Shown: one piece after another, positions 7,864 to 16,309 of the stretch
Numbering within the stretch: the stretch's first letter is position 1
Layout of the letters: every line of letters starts with the position of its first letter
Assembly: GCF_004362745.1 (NCBI RefSeq)
Contig: NZ_SNXY01000014.1
Span: 1 to 54,530 of the forward strand
Source of the DNA: Oharaeibacter diazotrophicus
Lineage (GTDB): Bacteria; Pseudomonadota; Alphaproteobacteria; Rhizobiales; Pleomorphomonadaceae
Length of the DNA stretch: 54,530 nt
Direction of reading: 5' to 3'
Program-made: the position numbers and the translations under genes
Notes under the pieces: generated by a model
Database searches by the model: none
The model's input: the letters and a program-made list of their open reading frames with translations, nothing else
Told to the model about the DNA's origin: nothing

Positions 7864-9431
7864 GGCGGCTCGTCCTCGTCCTCGGCGACCAGCTGACCCG
7901 CGGGATCGCCGCGCTCGCCGACCTCGACCCCGCCCGCGACGTCGTGCTGATGGTCGAGGCGATGGAGGAGGCGACCTACGTCCGCCACCACCGCCAGAAG
8001 ATCGTGTTCGTGCTGGCCGCCATGCGCCGCTTCGCGGCCGCGCTGCGGGCCGAGGGCATCCGCGTCGACCATGTCGACCTCGAGGATCCCGCGAACACCC
8101 AGAGCTTCGGCGGCGAGGTCGCGCGCGCGGTGGCGCGGCACCGGCCGGACCGCGTCGTCGTCACCGAGCCCGGCGAATGGCGGGTGCTCGCCGCGATGCG
8201 CGGCTGGTCCGACGCGCTCGGCGTCCCCGTCGAGATCCGCGACGACGACCGCTTCTTCTGTTCGCGCGGGCGGTTCGCGCGCTGGGCCGACGGGCGCTCG
8301 CAGCTCCGCATGGAGCATTTCTACCGGGTGATGCGGCGCGAGACCGGCATCCTGATGGACGGCGCCGAGCCGGTCGGCGGGCGCTGGAACTTCGACCACG
8401 ACAACCGCAAGCCGCTGCCGCCCGGGCTCGTGCCGCCCGAACGACGGCGCTTCGCCCCCGACCCGACCACGCGGGCGGTGATCGACCTCGTCGCCCGTCG
8501 CTTCCCCGACCATTTCGGCGACCTCGAACCATTCGGCTGGGCGACCGACCGTGCCGGCGCACGCGACGCGCTCGACGACTTCCTCGCCGCCGGCCTGCCG
8601 GATTTCGGCGACTACCAGGACGCCATGAAGCGCGGCGCGCCGTTCCTGTTCCACGGCATGCTGTCGCCCTATCTCAACGTCGGGCTCCTGACCGCGCGCG
8701 AAGTGGTCGACGCCGCGGTGGCCGCCCACGCCGCCGGCCGGGCGCCGCTCGCCGCGGTCGAGGGCTTCGTGCGCCAGATCCTCGGCTGGCGCGAATACGT
8801 CCGCGGCATCTACTGGACGCGGATGCCGGACTATGCCGAGGCGAATGCGCTCGGCGCCGACCGGCCGATGCCGTGGTTCTACTGGAGCGGCCGGACGGCG
8901 ATGGCCTGTGTCGCCGCCGTGGTCGACGACACCCGACGCCACGCCTACGCCCACCACATCCACCGCCTGATGGTGACCGGCAACTTCGCCCTGCTCGCAG
9001 GGATCCGGCCGTCCGAGGTGGCGGCGTGGTATCTCGCGGTCTACGCCGACGCCTTCGAATGGGTCGAGCTGCCGAACGTCCTCGGCATGGCGCTCCACGC
9101 CGACGGCGGCCTGATGGCCTCCAAGCCCTACGCCGCCTCCGGCGCCTACATCGACCGGATGTCGGACCACTGCGCCGCCTGCGCCTACGATCCCGCGGTG
9201 AAGACCGGCCCGGGCGCCTGCCCGTTCAACCTGCTCTACTGGAACTTCGTTATGGAGCGGCGCGACCGGCTCGGTGGCAATCCGCGCATGGGCCCGGTCT
9301 ACCGCACGCTCGACCGCATGGACCCCGCGCGGCGCGAGACGATCGCCCGCGAGGCCCGCGCCTTCCTCGACCGGCTCGACCGCGGCGAGGAGGACGCGCC
9401 GGCGGCGGCCCAGGGCACGCTGTTCGGCTGA
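7860..9431 (+). CDS. phrB: FeS-type bacterial cryptochrome/(6-4) photolyase
   Basis: A 523-residue member of the deoxyribodipyrimidine photolyase-related family (FeS-BCP), using FAD and a 4Fe-4S cluster for light-driven repair of (6-4) photoproducts. It opens with [12 protein letters not shown], the N-terminal antenna domain, and ends with a helical FAD domain ([45 protein letters not shown]). The cluster cysteines fall at 350, 438, 441 and 454, the same numbers as in Agrobacterium PhrB. The start is GTG at 7860, overlapping the DUF2256 stop; no ATG start fits the family N-terminus. The gene symbol follows the Agrobacterium homologue. Confidence 0.92.
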   Translation: MRRLVLVLGDQLTRGIAALADLDPARDVVLMVEAMEEATYVRHHRQKIVFVLAAMRRFAAALRAEGIRVDHVDLEDPANTQSFGGEVARAVARHRPDRVVVTEPGEWRVLAAMRGWSDALGVPVEIRDDDRFFCSRGRFARWADGRSQLRMEHFYRVMRRETGILMDGAEPVGGRWNFDHDNRKPLPPGLVPPERRRFAPDPTTRAVIDLVARRFPDHFGDLEPFGWATDRAGARDALDDFLAAGLPDFGDYQDAMKRGAPFLFHGMLSPYLNVGLLTAREVVDAAVAAHAAGRAPLAAVEGFVRQILGWREYVRGIYWTRMPDYAEANALGADRPMPWFYWSGRTAMACVAAVVDDTRRHAYAHHIHRLMVTGNFALLAGIRPSEVAAWYLAVYADAFEWVELPNVLGMALHADGGLMASKPYAASGAYIDRMSDHCAACAYDPAVKTGPGACPFNLLYWNFVMERRDRLGGNPRMGPVYRTLDRMDPARRETIAREARAFLDRLDRGEEDAPAAAQGTLFG

Positions 9432-9437
9432 GGGCGC

Positions 9438-10688
9438 TCACGGCCGCCGGCGGCCCGGCCGGTCGGCGAGGAGGCCGGCGAGTTGCGCCGCCAGGAAGAG
9501 CGTCCAGGCGAGGGTCCAGAGCCCGGCGGCGGCGTGGAGCAACGGCCCGTAGGCGGCGCCGGCGAAGGGCAGGGCGACCCGGGCCGGCGCGGCGACGGTC
9601 GCCAGCGCGACGGCGAACGCCGCGAGGCGCGGATGGGTTCGGCCGCGGGCGCCGCGCGTGCCGGCGAGGCGGGCCATCACCGCCATCGTCATGGTCCCGA
9701 TCGCGCCGGCGGTGAAGGCGTGGAGCGCGGCGTCGGCCGGTACGACCGCGAGCGGGTCGGCCGCGAGGGCTGCGAGCGCGGTACCGGCGACGACCCAGAG
9801 ATAGCCGACGTGGAGGGCGAGGACGTCGAAGCGACGGACCCGCCAGCCGCGCCAGCGGGCGAGCCGCACCGCCTGGAGGACGGCGGCGAGGCCGCAGGCG
9901 GTCGCCGTGACGACGTGCGCGGGCGCGATCGTCCAGGCGGCGAGCGCCGGCAGCGCCACCACTAGCACCGCGACGTTGAAGCGGCCGTAGGGCTCGGGCA
10001 CGCCTCCGCCGTCGCGTCCCGCGGCGGCGAGGGCGTTGCGCGTCAGGCTCGGCACCAGCCGACCGCCGACCGCGGCGATCAGCAGGATCGCGACCGCGAC
10101 ACCGCCGCGGGCGAAGGCCGAGACGAGGTCGGCGGCGTCGGCCGCCGCCGCGCAGCGGTGCCCGACGGCGAGGCCTGCGAGCAGCGGGAACAGGGCGAGC
10201 CCGTGGCGGCTCGAGCCCGGCGGCCGCGTCTTCGTCGCCGCCATCGCCTCGCGGGCGAGCACCGCCGTCATCGCCAGCGGGAACGCGGCGTCGGCGAGAA
10301 GCGCGGGCCAGGGCACGGCGTCCGGGGAAGCGGGCGAGAGCACCGCGAGGGCCGGCGGCCCGAGGCGGCCGGCGAGCCAGAGCGCGGCGAGGCCGGCGAG
10401 CGGCCGGCCCGATGCCGGCAGCCGTCCCGACCGGTTCGGCGTCGCCGACAGCAGGTAGCCGGCCATCACGGCGGGCAGGAAGCCGAACACCATCTCGTGG
10501 GTGTGCCAGGCCACCGGAGGCAGGCCGCCGATCGTCGGCGCACCGGCGAGGAGGAGCGCGACGAACACGGGCACGGCGAGCGCCGCGAGCGCGCTCGCGC
10601 CGACGAACAGCGGCCTGAAGGCGACCGCGAACAGCGGGCCGGCGGCGGTGTCGAGGCGCCGGGCGACGAGGTCGGGGGAGGGCGGCAT
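9438..10688 (-). CDS. nnrS: NnrS family protein (nitric-oxide response membrane protein)
   Basis: A 416-residue polytopic membrane protein with about 12 hydrophobic segments and the family signature near the N-terminus (LFAVAFRPLF ... VAWHTHEMVFGFLPAVMAGYLLSATPN). NnrS proteins are heme- and copper-containing inner-membrane proteins of the NnrR regulon that lessen nitrosative stress. The start at 10688 is chosen because AAAGGA precedes it at a good distance. An in-frame ATG at 10751 would add 21 residues and would overlap an NnrR-like box at 10738-10751. The gene is divergent from ubiTUV-nirK-nirV, consistent with one NO-responsive island. Confidence 0.9.
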   Translation of the reverse strand: MPPSPDLVARRLDTAAGPLFAVAFRPLFVGASALAALAVPVFVALLLAGAPTIGGLPPVAWHTHEMVFGFLPAVMAGYLLSATPNRSGRLPASGRPLAGLAALWLAGRLGPPALAVLSPASPDAVPWPALLADAAFPLAMTAVLAREAMAATKTRPPGSSRHGLALFPLLAGLAVGHRCAAAADAADLVSAFARGGVAVAILLIAAVGGRLVPSLTRNALAAAGRDGGGVPEPYGRFNVAVLVVALPALAAWTIAPAHVVTATACGLAAVLQAVRLARWRGWRVRRFDVLALHVGYLWVVAGTALAALAADPLAVVPADAALHAFTAGAIGTMTMAVMARLAGTRGARGRTHPRLAAFAVALATVAAPARVALPFAGAAYGPLLHAAAGLWTLAWTLFLAAQLAGLLADRPGRRRP

Positions 10689-10737
10689 GACGGTTCCTTT
10701 CGCGGTCCTCCATGCCACCCGCGCCGGGGCGGCGACG

Positions 10738-10751
10738 TTGAGCCGGCGCAA
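10738..10751. promoter_or_regulatory. Candidate NnrR/DNR-type box upstream of nnrS
   Basis: TTGAG-CCGG-CGCAA: half-sites TTGAG and TTGCG (read on the other strand) around a 4-base spacer, like the TTGAT-N4-ATCAA sites of FNR/CRP-family NO and oxygen regulators, with degenerate inner bases. The centre is about 57 bases upstream of the nnrS ATG, which would suit a class II activator site. Confidence 0.4.
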
Positions 10752-10807
10752 GCTCGCCGCGAAGGGCGCGGGCGACCCTCCTCGAGCTTCCGCGAAATCG
10801 GCGGTCC

Positions 10808-10821
10808 TCGAGGTAGATCAA
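10808..10821. promoter_or_regulatory. Candidate FNR/NnrR-type half palindrome in the nnrS-ubiT gap
   Basis: On the minus strand TTGAT-CTAC-CTCGA. One half-site is a perfect TTGAT; the other keeps only part of ATCAA. It lies 105 bases before ubiT and 120 before nnrS and could serve either. Because one half is degenerate the call is weak. Confidence 0.35.
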
Positions 10822-10846
10822 AGACGACGGCCCCGTCCGCGCCTAA

Positions 10847-10898
10847 GAGCCTGCTTCAACAGTCGGCGGCCGACCCGGCCGACTGTTGAAGCAGGCTC
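10847..10898. repeat. 21-bp perfect inverted repeat in the ubiT leader
   Basis: Arms 10847-10867 (starting GAGCCTGCTTCAACAGTCGG) and 10878-10898 are exact reverse complements around a 10-base loop. The structure ends 28 bases before the ubiT start codon, leaving the AGGGAG ribosome-binding site just outside. No T-run follows, so a classical terminator is unlikely. It may be a mobile palindromic repeat, a leader structure, or a binding site. Confidence 0.75.
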
Positions 10899-10926
10899 CG
10901 AGCAGGCGGCGAACAGGGAGCAAGGC

Positions 10927-11496
10927 ATGGTGGAACGGATCGCAGGGGAACTGCCCGGCCCGATCGGTCTCCTGGCGCGGCCGCCGCGATTCGTGCGCGG
11001 TCTCGGCGCCCGGCCGCTCGGGGCGGTGCTGACGCGCGCACTGCGCGATCTCGCCCGCCGGCGCCCGGAGATCTTCGACCGGCTCGGCAGCTACCGCGGC
11101 TTCTCCTTCGTGGTGGTGCCGACCGACCTCGGCCTCGCCTTCCGCGTCGTGCCCGACGGCGCCGCGGCCACCGTCACGGTCGGCGTCGACGTGCCGGAAG
11201 GCGGCGACGTCACCGTGCGCGGGCCGATCCTGGCACTGATCGGCATCCTCGACGGCTCGCAGGACGGCGATGCGCTTTTCTTCGGCCGCACCATCGCGGT
11301 CGGCGGCCGCACCGACGCGCTGCTGGCGCTGCGCAACGCCATCGAGGACGCCGAGCTGAAGCCGTCGGACCTCGTCGGGCTCGCCGGCCCGCTCGGCCGT
11401 GCCGCCGATGCCGGCGTGCCGCGGGCCGTCGCCGCGCTCCGGGCCCGAGCCGACGCGATCGACGGCGCCGCCCGCGCCGGCGGGGCCGGCCGATGA
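10927..11496 (+). CDS. ubiT: Ubiquinone anaerobic biosynthesis accessory factor UbiT (SCP2 lipid-binding)
   Basis: A 189-residue protein with an SCP2-like domain (FSFVVVPTDLGLAFRV ... VTVRGPILALIGILDG ... FFGRTIAVGGRTDALLALRNAIEDAE). UbiT binds the hydrophobic ubiquinone intermediates for oxygen-independent ubiquinone synthesis and is the SCP2 partner of the UbiU-UbiV hydroxylase. Start at 10927, preceded by AGGGAG at 6 bases. Its stop overlaps the ubiU start (ATGA, 11493-11496). Being in front of ubiU-ubiV-nirK identifies it as UbiT rather than the aerobic factor UbiJ. An inverted repeat lies in its leader. Confidence 0.88.
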   Translation: MVERIAGELPGPIGLLARPPRFVRGLGARPLGAVLTRALRDLARRRPEIFDRLGSYRGFSFVVVPTDLGLAFRVVPDGAAATVTVGVDVPEGGDVTVRGPILALIGILDGSQDGDALFFGRTIAVGGRTDALLALRNAIEDAELKPSDLVGLAGPLGRAADAGVPRAVAALRARADAIDGAARAGGAGR

Positions 11497-12482
11497 GCCT
11501 CGAACTCGTCTGCCCCGCGGGCACGCCAGCCGCCCTGCGCGCCGCCGTCGAGGCCGGCGCCCACGCGGTCTACTGCGGCTTTCGCGACGAGACCAACGCC
11601 CGCAACTTCCCCGGCCTCAACTTCTCGCCGGCCGAGCTCGCCGAGGGGATCCGTTTCGCCCACGCCCGCGGCGTCCGGGTGCTGGTGGCGGTCAACACCT
11701 TCGCGACCGCCGGGGCGATGGAGCCGTGGCGGCGGGCGCTCGCCGCCGCCGAGGACGCCGGCGCCGACGCCGTCATCCTCGCCGACCTCGCCGTGCTCGA
11801 CCACGCCGCCCGCCACCATCCCGGCCTGCGCCTGCATCTCTCGGTCCAGGCCGCCGCCGCGACGCCCGAGGCGATCGGCTTCTACGCCGACGCCTTCGGC
11901 GTCAAGCGCGTGGTACTGCCGCGGGTGCTGACCGTGGAGGAGATCGCGGCGCTGAACCGTGCGGTCACGGTGGAGACCGAGGTCTTCGTGTTCGGCGGCC
12001 TCTGCCCGATGGCCGAGGGCCGCTGCGCGCTGTCGTCCTACGCCACCGGACGCTCGCCCAACCTCTCCGGGGTGTGCTCGCCGCCCGAGCACGTCGTCTA
12101 CGAGGACGACGCCGGCGGCCGCACCGCCCGGCTCGGCGGCTTCGCGATCGAGCGCACCGCGCCGGACGAGCCGGCCGGCTACCCGACGCTCTGCAAGGGC
12201 CGCTTCGTCGCCGAGGGGCGGACGACGCACCTCTTCGAGGATCCGGTCAGCCTCAACGCCGCCGGGCTCGTCGGGCGGCTCGCCGCGGCCGGTGTCACGG
12301 CGCTGAAGATCGAGGGCCGCCAGCGCGGCAAGGGCTACGTCGCCGAGGTGGTGCGCACCTTCCGCGCCGTGGTCGACGCCGTCGAGGCCGGGCGCGACCC
12401 GGTCGCGGCCGAACGCCTGCTCGCCGGACTGGTCGAGGGCGGGCGCCAGACCGCCGGCGCCTATCGCAAGACCTGGAGGTGA
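11493..12482 (+). CDS. ubiU: UbiU, oxygen-independent ubiquinone hydroxylase subunit (peptidase U32 family)
   Basis: A 329-residue U32-family protein that with UbiV forms a 4Fe-4S complex hydroxylating the quinone ring without oxygen, using prephenate as oxygen donor in E. coli. Cluster cysteines are seen at 171, 178, 195 and 234 (LCPMAEGRC, GVCSPP, TLCKG); the spacing equals that of E. coli UbiU (169, 176, 193, 232). The start overlaps the ubiT stop and the stop overlaps the GTG of ubiV, so the three are made together. The following nirK makes a role in denitrifying growth likely. Confidence 0.92.
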   Translation: MSLELVCPAGTPAALRAAVEAGAHAVYCGFRDETNARNFPGLNFSPAELAEGIRFAHARGVRVLVAVNTFATAGAMEPWRRALAAAEDAGADAVILADLAVLDHAARHHPGLRLHLSVQAAAATPEAIGFYADAFGVKRVVLPRVLTVEEIAALNRAVTVETEVFVFGGLCPMAEGRCALSSYATGRSPNLSGVCSPPEHVVYEDDAGGRTARLGGFAIERTAPDEPAGYPTLCKGRFVAEGRTTHLFEDPVSLNAAGLVGRLAAAGVTALKIEGRQRGKGYVAEVVRTFRAVVDAVEAGRDPVAAERLLAGLVEGGRQTAGAYRKTWR

Positions 12483-13387
12483 CCGCCGTGCCCGCCGTCC
12501 GCCTGACGCTCGGCCCCGTGCTGTTCAACTGGAGCGCCGAGCGGCTCGCCGCCTTCTATCGCGACGTCGCCGCCGCCGGCGTGTTCGACCGCGTCCACGT
12601 CGGCGAGGTGGTGTGCGGCAAACGCGCGCCCTTCACCGACGCGATCTGGCCGGAGGTGATCGCCGGCCTCGAGGCGGCGGGGATCGAGGTGGTGCTCTCG
12701 ACGCTGGCGCTGCCCTCGACGCCGCGCGAGCGCGCCTCTGTCGCCGCCACCGCCGGCGACGACCGGCTGATCGAGATCGACGACGTCACGGCGCTGCCGG
12801 CGCGGGCCGGCCGGCCCTTCGTCGCCGGCCCCCTGCTCAACGTCTACAACGAGGGCGCCGCCGCCTTCCTCGCCGCGCGCGGCGCCGTCACCCTGTGCCT
12901 GCCGGTGGAACTGCCGCTCGCCGCCGCCGGCGCGATCGCGGCGGCCTGCCCGGGCGTCGAGGTCGAGCTGTTCGCCTTCGGCCGGCTGCCGCTGGCGCTG
13001 TCGGGGCGCTGCTACCACGCCCGGCTCGCCGGCCTCGCCAAGGATTCCTGCCGCTTCGTCTGCGAGCGCGACCCCGACGGCCTCGCCGTCGACACGCTGG
13101 AGGGCCGGCCCTTCCTCGCCGCCAACGGCGTCCAGACGTTGTCCCACGGCGTCCACGCCTTCCTGCCGACGGCGGCGGAGGCGGAAGCGGCGGGGATCCG
13201 CCGGCTCCGGCTGTCGCCGCACACGGTCGACATGGCCGCGGTCGGCCGGCTCTACCGCGCCGTGCTCGACGGCACCACCGAGCGGGCCGAGGCGCTCGGC
13301 GCGCTTTCGGCGATGGCGCTGCCCGGCGACCTCGTCGACGGCTACGTCCGCGGCGCGCGCGGCTGCGCGCCGGTGGCTGCGGCCTGA
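12479..13387 (+). CDS. ubiV: UbiV, oxygen-independent ubiquinone hydroxylase subunit (peptidase U32 family)
   Basis: A 302-residue partner of UbiU. Cysteines at 46, 178, 191 and 195 (VVCGKR, GRCYHAR, SCRFVC) reproduce the last three cluster positions of E. coli UbiV (180, 193, 197) in spacing, with the first near the N-terminus as expected. Start is GTG 12479, overlapping the ubiU stop (GTGA); GTG 12488 is an alternative that would shorten it by three residues. It ends 112 bases before nirK, with an NnrR-type box in that gap, so nirK probably has its own promoter. Confidence 0.92.
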   Translation: MTAVPAVRLTLGPVLFNWSAERLAAFYRDVAAAGVFDRVHVGEVVCGKRAPFTDAIWPEVIAGLEAAGIEVVLSTLALPSTPRERASVAATAGDDRLIEIDDVTALPARAGRPFVAGPLLNVYNEGAAAFLAARGAVTLCLPVELPLAAAGAIAAACPGVEVELFAFGRLPLALSGRCYHARLAGLAKDSCRFVCERDPDGLAVDTLEGRPFLAANGVQTLSHGVHAFLPTAAEAEAAGIRRLRLSPHTVDMAAVGRLYRAVLDGTTERAEALGALSAMALPGDLVDGYVRGARGCAPVAAA

Positions 13388-13410
13388 TCGGCCCGACAAC
13401 CGCCGCGCTG

Positions 13411-13426
13411 TTTGCCATTTCGCAAA
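13411..13426. promoter_or_regulatory. NnrR box upstream of nirK
   Basis: TTTGCC-ATTT-CGCAAA fits the TTTGCG-N4-CGCAAA site I recall for NnrR-dependent genes of Rhodobacter at 11 of 12 half-site positions. Its centre is about 81 bases upstream of the nirK ATG, leaving room for a promoter with the box near -41.5. Confidence 0.65.
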
Positions 13427-13499
13427 ATCGTCGGCGCGGATCGGGTGTTTCCTCTCTCCAACGGCGAACGACGCCGCTCCCGGACGAAAGGAAACCACC

Positions 13500-14627
13500 A
13501 TGTCGACCCGTCGCAGCTTCCTGATCGGCGCCGCCATTGCCGCCCTGGCGGCGGCGGCCCCCGCCCACGCCGACGAGGGCCCGGCCCCCGCGGTCGGCCT
13601 CTCCGGCCGGCCCGACCCGACGGTCGGCCTCGAGCACGTCAAGGCCACGCTGGTGGCGCCGCCCGCGGTGATGGCGCACGAGCAGGTCGCCGTCGGCGCG
13701 CCCAAGGTGGTCGAGTTCACCATGACCATCCACGAGAAGGAGATCGTGGTCGACGACGAGGGCACCACCTTCCAGGCGATGACCTTCGACGGCTCGATGC
13801 CCGGCCCGACCATGGTGGTCCACGAGGGCGACTACGTGCAGCTGACGCTGGTCAATCCCGAGACCAACAGCATGCCGCACAACATCGACTTCCACGCCGC
13901 CACCGGCGCGCTCGGCGGCGCCCAGCTCACCCTGGTCAATCCCGGCGAGCAGGCGACCCTGCGCTTCAAGGCGACCCGGGCCGGTGCCTTCGTCTACCAC
14001 TGCGCCCCTCCGGGCATGGTGCCCTGGCACGTGGTCAGCGGCATGAGCGGCACCATCATGGTGCTGCCGCGCCAGGGGCTGACGGACGAGAACGGCCGGC
14101 CGGTCCACTACGACCGCGCCTACACCATCGGCGAGTTCGACCTCTACATCCCCAAGGACGAGAACGGGAATTTCAAGCGCTACGAGAGCCCCGGCGACGC
14201 CTATGCCGACACCGTCGAGGTGATGAAGGGCCTGGTGCCGAGCAAGGTGGTGTTCAATGGCAAGGTCGGGGCCCTCACCGGCGCCGGCGCCATGACCGCC
14301 AAGGTCGGCGAGACCGTGCTGTTCATCCACTCCACCGCCAACCGCGACACCCGCCCGCACCTGATCGGCGGCCACGGCGACCACGTCTGGGAGCGCGGCA
14401 AGTTCGCCAACGCGCCGGCGAAGGACCTCGAGACCTGGTTCGTGGCCGGCGGCAGCGTCGGGGTGGCGACCTACACCTTCCTGCAGCCCGGCATCTACGC
14501 CTACGTCAACCACAACCTGATCGAGGCTGCCGAGCTCGGCGCCACCGCCCACGTCAAGGTCGAGGGCGATTGGAACGACGACCTGATGACCCAGGTCTCC
14601 GCCCCCGGCCCGATCGTCGGTCAGTGA
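13500..14627 (+). CDS. nirK: Copper-containing nitrite reductase (NO-forming)
   Basis: Periplasmic trimeric enzyme reducing nitrite to nitric oxide, the defining step of denitrification. At 375 residues it carries a Tat-like leader ([10 protein letters not shown] ... AHA). Two cupredoxin domains carry all metal ligands. Type 1 copper: His127, Cys168, His177, Met182 ([22 protein letters not shown]). Type 2 copper: His132, His167, His338. The catalytic pair Asp130 and His287 are also present, the latter in [21 protein letters not shown] precedes the ATG. An NnrR box lies upstream, a hairpin and nirV downstream. No nitric-oxide reductase genes are in this window. Confidence 0.97.
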   Translation: MSTRRSFLIGAAIAALAAAAPAHADEGPAPAVGLSGRPDPTVGLEHVKATLVAPPAVMAHEQVAVGAPKVVEFTMTIHEKEIVVDDEGTTFQAMTFDGSMPGPTMVVHEGDYVQLTLVNPETNSMPHNIDFHAATGALGGAQLTLVNPGEQATLRFKATRAGAFVYHCAPPGMVPWHVVSGMSGTIMVLPRQGLTDENGRPVHYDRAYTIGEFDLYIPKDENGNFKRYESPGDAYADTVEVMKGLVPSKVVFNGKVGALTGAGAMTAKVGETVLFIHSTANRDTRPHLIGGHGDHVWERGKFANAPAKDLETWFVAGGSVGVATYTFLQPGIYAYVNHNLIEAAELGATAHVKVEGDWNDDLMTQVSAPGPIVGQ

Positions 14628-14642
14628 AACCGACCCCCGTGC

Positions 14643-14662
14643 CGTCCCGGCCCGCCGGGACG
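14643..14662 (+). terminator. Hairpin between nirK and nirV
   Basis: CGTCCCGG-CCCG-CCGGGACG: a perfect 8-bp stem, 16 bases after the nirK stop. There is no T-run. It may only attenuate or stabilise the nirK message, since nirV follows closely. Confidence 0.5.
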
Positions 14663-14700
14663 TCGCGGCCCCCTCTTCTCCCGTCTTTCCGGAGGACATC

Positions 14701-15522
14701 GTGCGCACCCGCCGCCTCGCCGTCCCGGTCGCCGTCGCCGGTCTCGCCGCGATGGCGGTGCTGCAGGGCTTCGGCTCGCCGCCGCCGCGGCTTCCCGACG
14801 GCCTCGTCCGTCTCGCGGACGTCGCCGTGACCTACCGCGAACCCGGCGAGTTCCTCGAAGGCACCCGCCCGGTCAACGGCCCGCTCGCCGAGATCCGCGC
14901 CGAACGGCCGATCGCGATCATGGCGCGCCAGGTGACGCGCGGCGAATACGACCGCTGCGTCGCCGCCGCCGGCTGCGCCGCGCTCGACGCCGCGACGCCG
15001 GCCGACTTCCCCGCGGTCGGGCTGAACCACGGCGACGCGCTCGCCTATGCCGCCTGGCTGTCCGCGACCACCGGCGCGCACTGGCGCCTGCCGACCGACC
15101 GCGAATGGGCGCTCGCCGCCGGGTCGCGCTACCGCGACGACGCCTGGACCGAGGTCAGCGACCCCGCCGATCCCGCCAAGCGCTGGCTCGCCACCTACGA
15201 CGCCGAGGCGGCCGGCGAGGTGCGGGTCGATCCGGCGCCGCGCCCGGTCGGCGCCTTCGGCGTCAACGAACACGGCCTCGTCGACCTCTCCGGCAACGTC
15301 TGGGAGTGGACCTCGACCTGCTACGCCCGCCATCGGCTCGACACCGGCGCCGTCACCGAGAACTGCGGCGTCCTGGTCGCCGAGGGCCGCCACCGCGCCT
15401 ACGTCGGCGGCTTCTTCCGCGACCCGCGCGCCGGCGCCTGCTCGGTCGGCACGCCGCCCGCCAACCTCGGCCTCCGCCTCGTGCGCGAGGACGCCGGCTG
15501 GCTGGACTGGGCGGGGTTCTGA
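14701..15522 (+). CDS. nirV: NirV, formylglycine-generating-enzyme-like (SUMF1) protein of the nirK cluster
   Basis: A 273-residue exported or membrane-anchored protein: an N-terminal hydrophobic segment (RLAVPVAVAGLAAMAVLQGF) is followed by a SUMF1/FGE-sulfatase fold. Family landmarks are RQVTRGEYDRC, LSATTGAHWRLPTDREWALAA, YRDDAW, VGAFGVNEHGLVDLSGNVWEWT and LGLRLVRE. NirV is regularly found directly after nirK in denitrifying proteobacteria, but its function is not established. Start GTG 14701 has GGAGGA at 5 bases. Several cysteines (DRC, AGC, STC, ENC, GAC) are present; whether any is catalytic is not clear. Confidence 0.85.
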   Translation: MRTRRLAVPVAVAGLAAMAVLQGFGSPPPRLPDGLVRLADVAVTYREPGEFLEGTRPVNGPLAEIRAERPIAIMARQVTRGEYDRCVAAAGCAALDAATPADFPAVGLNHGDALAYAAWLSATTGAHWRLPTDREWALAAGSRYRDDAWTEVSDPADPAKRWLATYDAEAAGEVRVDPAPRPVGAFGVNEHGLVDLSGNVWEWTSTCYARHRLDTGAVTENCGVLVAEGRHRAYVGGFFRDPRAGACSVGTPPANLGLRLVREDAGWLDWAGF

Positions 15523-15614
15523 AACGGGGCGGAGCGACGCGCGATTCCCGTCGCCGGCGGGGGTGACGGCCGTCCGCGCGGTCGTCTACGATCGGGCGCC
15601 ATCCGGAGTCGCCC

Positions 15615-16256
15615 ATGTCGCCCACGCTGCTCGCCGCCGCCTTCGCCGCCGCCTTCCTCTACGTCGCCATCCCCGGTCCCGCCTTCCTCGCCCTGCTCGG
15701 CATCGGGGCCGGCCAGGGACGGCGCGCCGGGGCTTTCTTCATGGGCGGCCACCTCGCCGGCGACGTCGTGTGGTCGGCCCTGGCGCTGGTGGCGATCGTC
15801 GGCGCGCGCACCATCGGCTCGACCGTCTTCGACGTGCTCGGCCTCCTCTGCGGCCTCTACCTCGCCTGGATCGGCTGGAGCGCCTTCCGCGCCCGCCCGC
15901 GCGGCGACGGCGAATCCGTGATGACCGTGCGCCATCCGCTGCGTCGCGGCCTGATCTTCGGGCTCACCAACCCCAAGGGCTATCCGGTCGCGCTCGCCAC
16001 CTTCACGGCCCTCCTCGCCAGCGAGGCCGACAAGCTCGACTTCGCCAGCCTGCCGGTGCTGCTCGCCGCCTCCTTCCTCGGCTTCCTCGTCGCCGACGTG
16101 CTCCTGATCGCGATCATCGGCGCCCGCGCGGTCCGCCGCTTCTACCGCGCCCACGAACTGGCGATCGTCCGCGCGTCGGGCGTGCTGTTCATGGGCTTCG
16201 CCGCCCAGGCGGTCTGGCACGCCGCGCCGGGGCTCCTCGGCTGGCGCCGGCCGTGA
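15615..16256 (+). CDS. LysE family amino-acid exporter
   Basis: A 213-residue inner-membrane protein with about six hydrophobic segments. The LysE/RhtB signature is at the N-terminus (AIPGPAFLALLGIGAGQGRRAG) and in the central GLTNPKGYPVALATFTALLAS. Members export amino acids or related metabolites, driven by proton motive force; the substrate cannot be told. CCGGAG precedes the ATG. It stands between nirV and an M3 peptidase gene; a peptidase producing amino acids beside an exporter is suggestive but not proof of a link. Confidence 0.88.
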   Translation: MSPTLLAAAFAAAFLYVAIPGPAFLALLGIGAGQGRRAGAFFMGGHLAGDVVWSALALVAIVGARTIGSTVFDVLGLLCGLYLAWIGWSAFRARPRGDGESVMTVRHPLRRGLIFGLTNPKGYPVALATFTALLASEADKLDFASLPVLLAASFLGFLVADVLLIAIIGARAVRRFYRAHELAIVRASGVLFMGFAAQAVWHAAPGLLGWRRP

Positions 16257-16309
16257 CCGCGCCCCATTTCGACGCCATCGCGGTTCCCCCGCCTTCCGAA
16301 CGGACGCCC

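Noticed and set aside
7860-9431. Cryptochrome-DASH or CPD photolyase assignment
   Set aside because: The four cluster cysteines and overall layout are those of the FeS-BCP/(6-4) photolyase group.
10847-10898. Ends of an insertion sequence or a Rho-independent terminator
   Set aside because: There is no transposase or target duplication between or beside the arms, and no T-run after the hairpin.
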